This document shows positions 5,990-6,802 of a DNA stretch of 6,802 nucleotides, in pieces. Made by a program: the position numbers and the translations under genes. How positions within the stretch are numbered: the stretch's first letter is position 1; each line of letters starts with the position of its first letter. Source of the stretch: an uncultured Pseudanabaenaceae cyanobacterium (GTDB taxonomy: Bacteria > Cyanobacteriota > Cyanobacteriia > PCC-9006 > JAAUQQ01); NCBI GenBank assembly GCA_938015405.1, contig CALLPZ010000469.1, positions 1 to 6,802 on the forward strand. Reading direction: 5' to 3'. The notes under the pieces are model-generated. The model saw only the letters and a program-made list of their open reading frames with translations, made no database searches and was not told the origin of the DNA.

Positions 5990-6036
5990 AAACGTCTTTG
6001 CCTTCACGACCATCGGAAGAGGCATAGACGTTTTTT
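5990..6036 (+). terminator. Intrinsic terminator of the exported-protein gene
   Basis: AAACGTCT at 5990-5997 pairs with AGACGTTT at 6026-6033. After one T-T mismatch the stem continues with TGCCT at 5999-6003 against AGGCA at 6020-6024. Six T residues occupy 6031-6036. The stem begins 26 nt past the stop codon. The AAA at its 5' base also gives a short T run on the opposite strand. Confidence 0.85.
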
Positions 6037-6058
6037 ATTGGAGAGGCTTCCGGCTTAG

Positions 6059-6066
6059 GCGATCGC
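6059..6066. repeat. HIP1 octamer (full 10-mer form)
   Basis: GCGATCGC within GGCGATCGCC at 6058-6067; the only intergenic HIP1 copy in the window. Confidence 0.9.
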
Positions 6067-6280
6067 CAACTAGCCTTTGCCAACATCAGAACCAGCCGCA
6101 GAGACACCAGCCGCTCAATCAGCGAATATCAGTGCTCTACGCCATTCTTCCAAATCAATAGAGAATCTCTTCAAAAGCTCAGGAAGCCCAAATTCCGCTC
6201 AACCAATTGCATGGAGCTTTATAGCGGTGGCCACATCACCTATTACTTAGTGATAAACGATCAAACCTAGAAATGGCAGA

Positions 6281-6306
6281 CAGTGATGTGGATAGCAACA
6301 TCACTG
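6281..6306. repeat. Perfect 9-bp hairpin in the convergent gap
   Basis: CAGTGATGT at 6281-6289 pairs with ACATCACTG at 6298-6306 around an 8-nt loop. CACATCAC at 6232-6239 can pair alternatively with GTGATGTG at 6283-6290. No T run follows on either strand; it may back up the psbA terminator. Confidence 0.4.
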
Positions 6307-6362
6307 CCAGTCAGGTCTTGCTATAACAGCCCGACAACTCCACACTCAACCTTCCCCAACGC

Positions 6363-6401
6363 AAAAGCGGCGGCTCCTGCAATGCAGGAGCTGCCGCTTT
6401 G
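6363..6401 (-). terminator. Strong intrinsic terminator of psbA
   Basis: AAAGCGGCGGCTCCTG at 6364-6379 pairs with CAGGAGCTGCCGCTTT at 6385-6400 over 16 bp, with a single G-T wobble and a 5-nt loop. Read on the minus strand the GC-rich stem ends in CTTTTGC. It lies about 59 nt beyond the psbA stop codon. Confidence 0.88.
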
Positions 6402-6459
6402 TAACCTCAAACCTTAACCAACCAGTTAAAGGAGAGTCTCAAGGAATGAACCTCAAGTT

Positions 6460-6802
6460 CTAACCGTTGATAGCAGGAGCAGAGAGAGCCACAGGAGCGG
6501 ACTCACCAGCAGCCAGGTCGAGGGGGAAGTTGTGAGCGTTACGCTCATGCATTACTTCCATACCCAAGTTGGCGCGGTTCAACACATCAGCCCAGGTGCT
6601 GACTACACGACCCTGAGAGTCGAGGACAGACTGGTTGAAGTTGAAACCATTCAGGTTGAACGCCATGGTGCTTACGCCCAGAGCAGTCATCCAGATACCA
6701 ACCACAGGCCAGGCACCCAAGAAGAAGTGCAAGGAACGGGAGTTGTTGAAGGAAGCGTATTGGAAGATCAAACGACCGAAGTAGCCGTGCGCTGCAACGA
6801 TG
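6460..6802 (-). CDS. psbA: Photosystem II D1 protein, C-terminal part (gene cut by window edge)
   Basis: D1 is a reaction-centre core subunit of photosystem II in the thylakoid membrane; it binds QB, the non-haem iron and the Mn4CaO5 cluster. The window holds the last 113 residues (about 248-360 in standard D1 numbering) plus a TAG stop; the gene continues past 6802. Visible sites are H252, F255 and S264 of the QB pocket (AAHGYF, YASFNN), iron ligand H272 in SRSLHFF, and Mn-cluster ligands H332, E333, H337, D342 and the A344 carboxylate in HERNAHNFPLDLA. The 16-residue tail AGESAPVALSAPAING is the extension normally removed by the CtpA protease. The 360-residue end point fits cyanobacterial D1. 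Position 285 is Met (GIWMTALG), where Phe is common. Cyanobacteria usually carry several psbA copies; which one this is cannot be told, because residue 130 and the promoter lie outside. Confidence 0.98.
   Translation of the reverse strand, partial: IVAAHGYFGRLIFQYASFNNSRSLHFFLGAWPVVGIWMTALGVSTMAFNLNGFNFNQSVLDSQGRVVSTWADVLNRANLGMEVMHERNAHNFPLDLAAGESAPVALSAPAING

Larger units (their letters stand above)
5964..6459. other. 496-bp convergent intergenic region
   Basis: Between the exported-protein gene and psbA, which point at each other. It holds the terminator at 5990-6036, a HIP1 site at 6059, a perfect 9-bp hairpin at 6281-6306 and the psbA terminator at 6363-6401. One plus-strand frame is open from 6028 to the stop at 6268-6270 (80 codons), but its only ATG leaves a very short product and I recognise no family. 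I therefore call no gene. Confidence 0.7.

Noticed and set aside
5975..6085. A 41-codon minus-strand ORF across the 5990-6036 terminator
   Set aside because: No ribosome site, and much of it is the terminator palindrome read in translation.
6028..6270. An 80-codon open plus-strand frame in the convergent gap
   Set aside because: It begins inside a terminator, its only ATG is near the end, and the translation resembles nothing I know. Chance or a decayed gene.
6460..6771. psbA read as a complete short gene starting at 6771
   Set aside because: That start is an internal TTG (Leu in GRLIFQ). The D1 frame clearly continues to the window edge.

Overview
This window looks like part of a cyanobacterial chromosome. 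Two independent signs support this. A partial psbA gene (photosystem II D1 protein) runs off the right edge on the minus strand. Five copies of the cyanobacterial HIP1 octamer GCGATCGC are spread over 6.8 kb. Base composition is near 50% GC or above over most genes and clearly lower in one stretch, about 3,700-5,040. The genus cannot be named from this window.

Layout, left to right. (1) Positions 32-1513, minus: a signalling protein with four CBS domains, a coiled coil and a GGDEF diguanylate cyclase domain. (2) Positions 1626-2327, minus: a six-helix membrane protein of unknown function, upstream of the cyclase gene and in the same direction. (3) Positions 2374-3456, plus: an aldo/keto reductase, divergent from the membrane protein across only about 46 bp; that gap carries a 9-bp direct repeat. 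(4) Positions 3457-3960: a 504-bp gap with several inverted repeats, including a candidate 91-bp miniature inverted-repeat element flanked by TTAAGT direct repeats. (5) Positions 3961-5037, plus: an AT-richer glycosyltransferase-like gene without HIP1 sites, possibly acquired. (6) Positions 5295-5963, plus: a small exported cysteine-containing protein followed by a clear intrinsic terminator. (7) Positions 5964-6459: a convergent gap holding that terminator, a HIP1 site, a second hairpin and the strong psbA terminator. (8) Positions 6460-6802, minus: the last 113 codons of psbA.

The genes do not form one obvious pathway. The cyclase probably links c-di-GMP signalling to a ligand sensed by its CBS domains. 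The reductase resembles the chloroplast pyridoxal reductase and At1g06690 group of plants. The glycosyltransferase sits alone as a possible cargo islet. psbA is the only gene with a fully certain role. I see no CRISPR array, tRNA, rRNA or complete insertion sequence. I did not find a convincing new multi-gene system. The most interesting items are the MITE-like element beside the low-GC glycosyltransferase, the 4xCBS-GGDEF protein with a degenerate inhibitory site, and the direct repeat in the divergent promoter gap.
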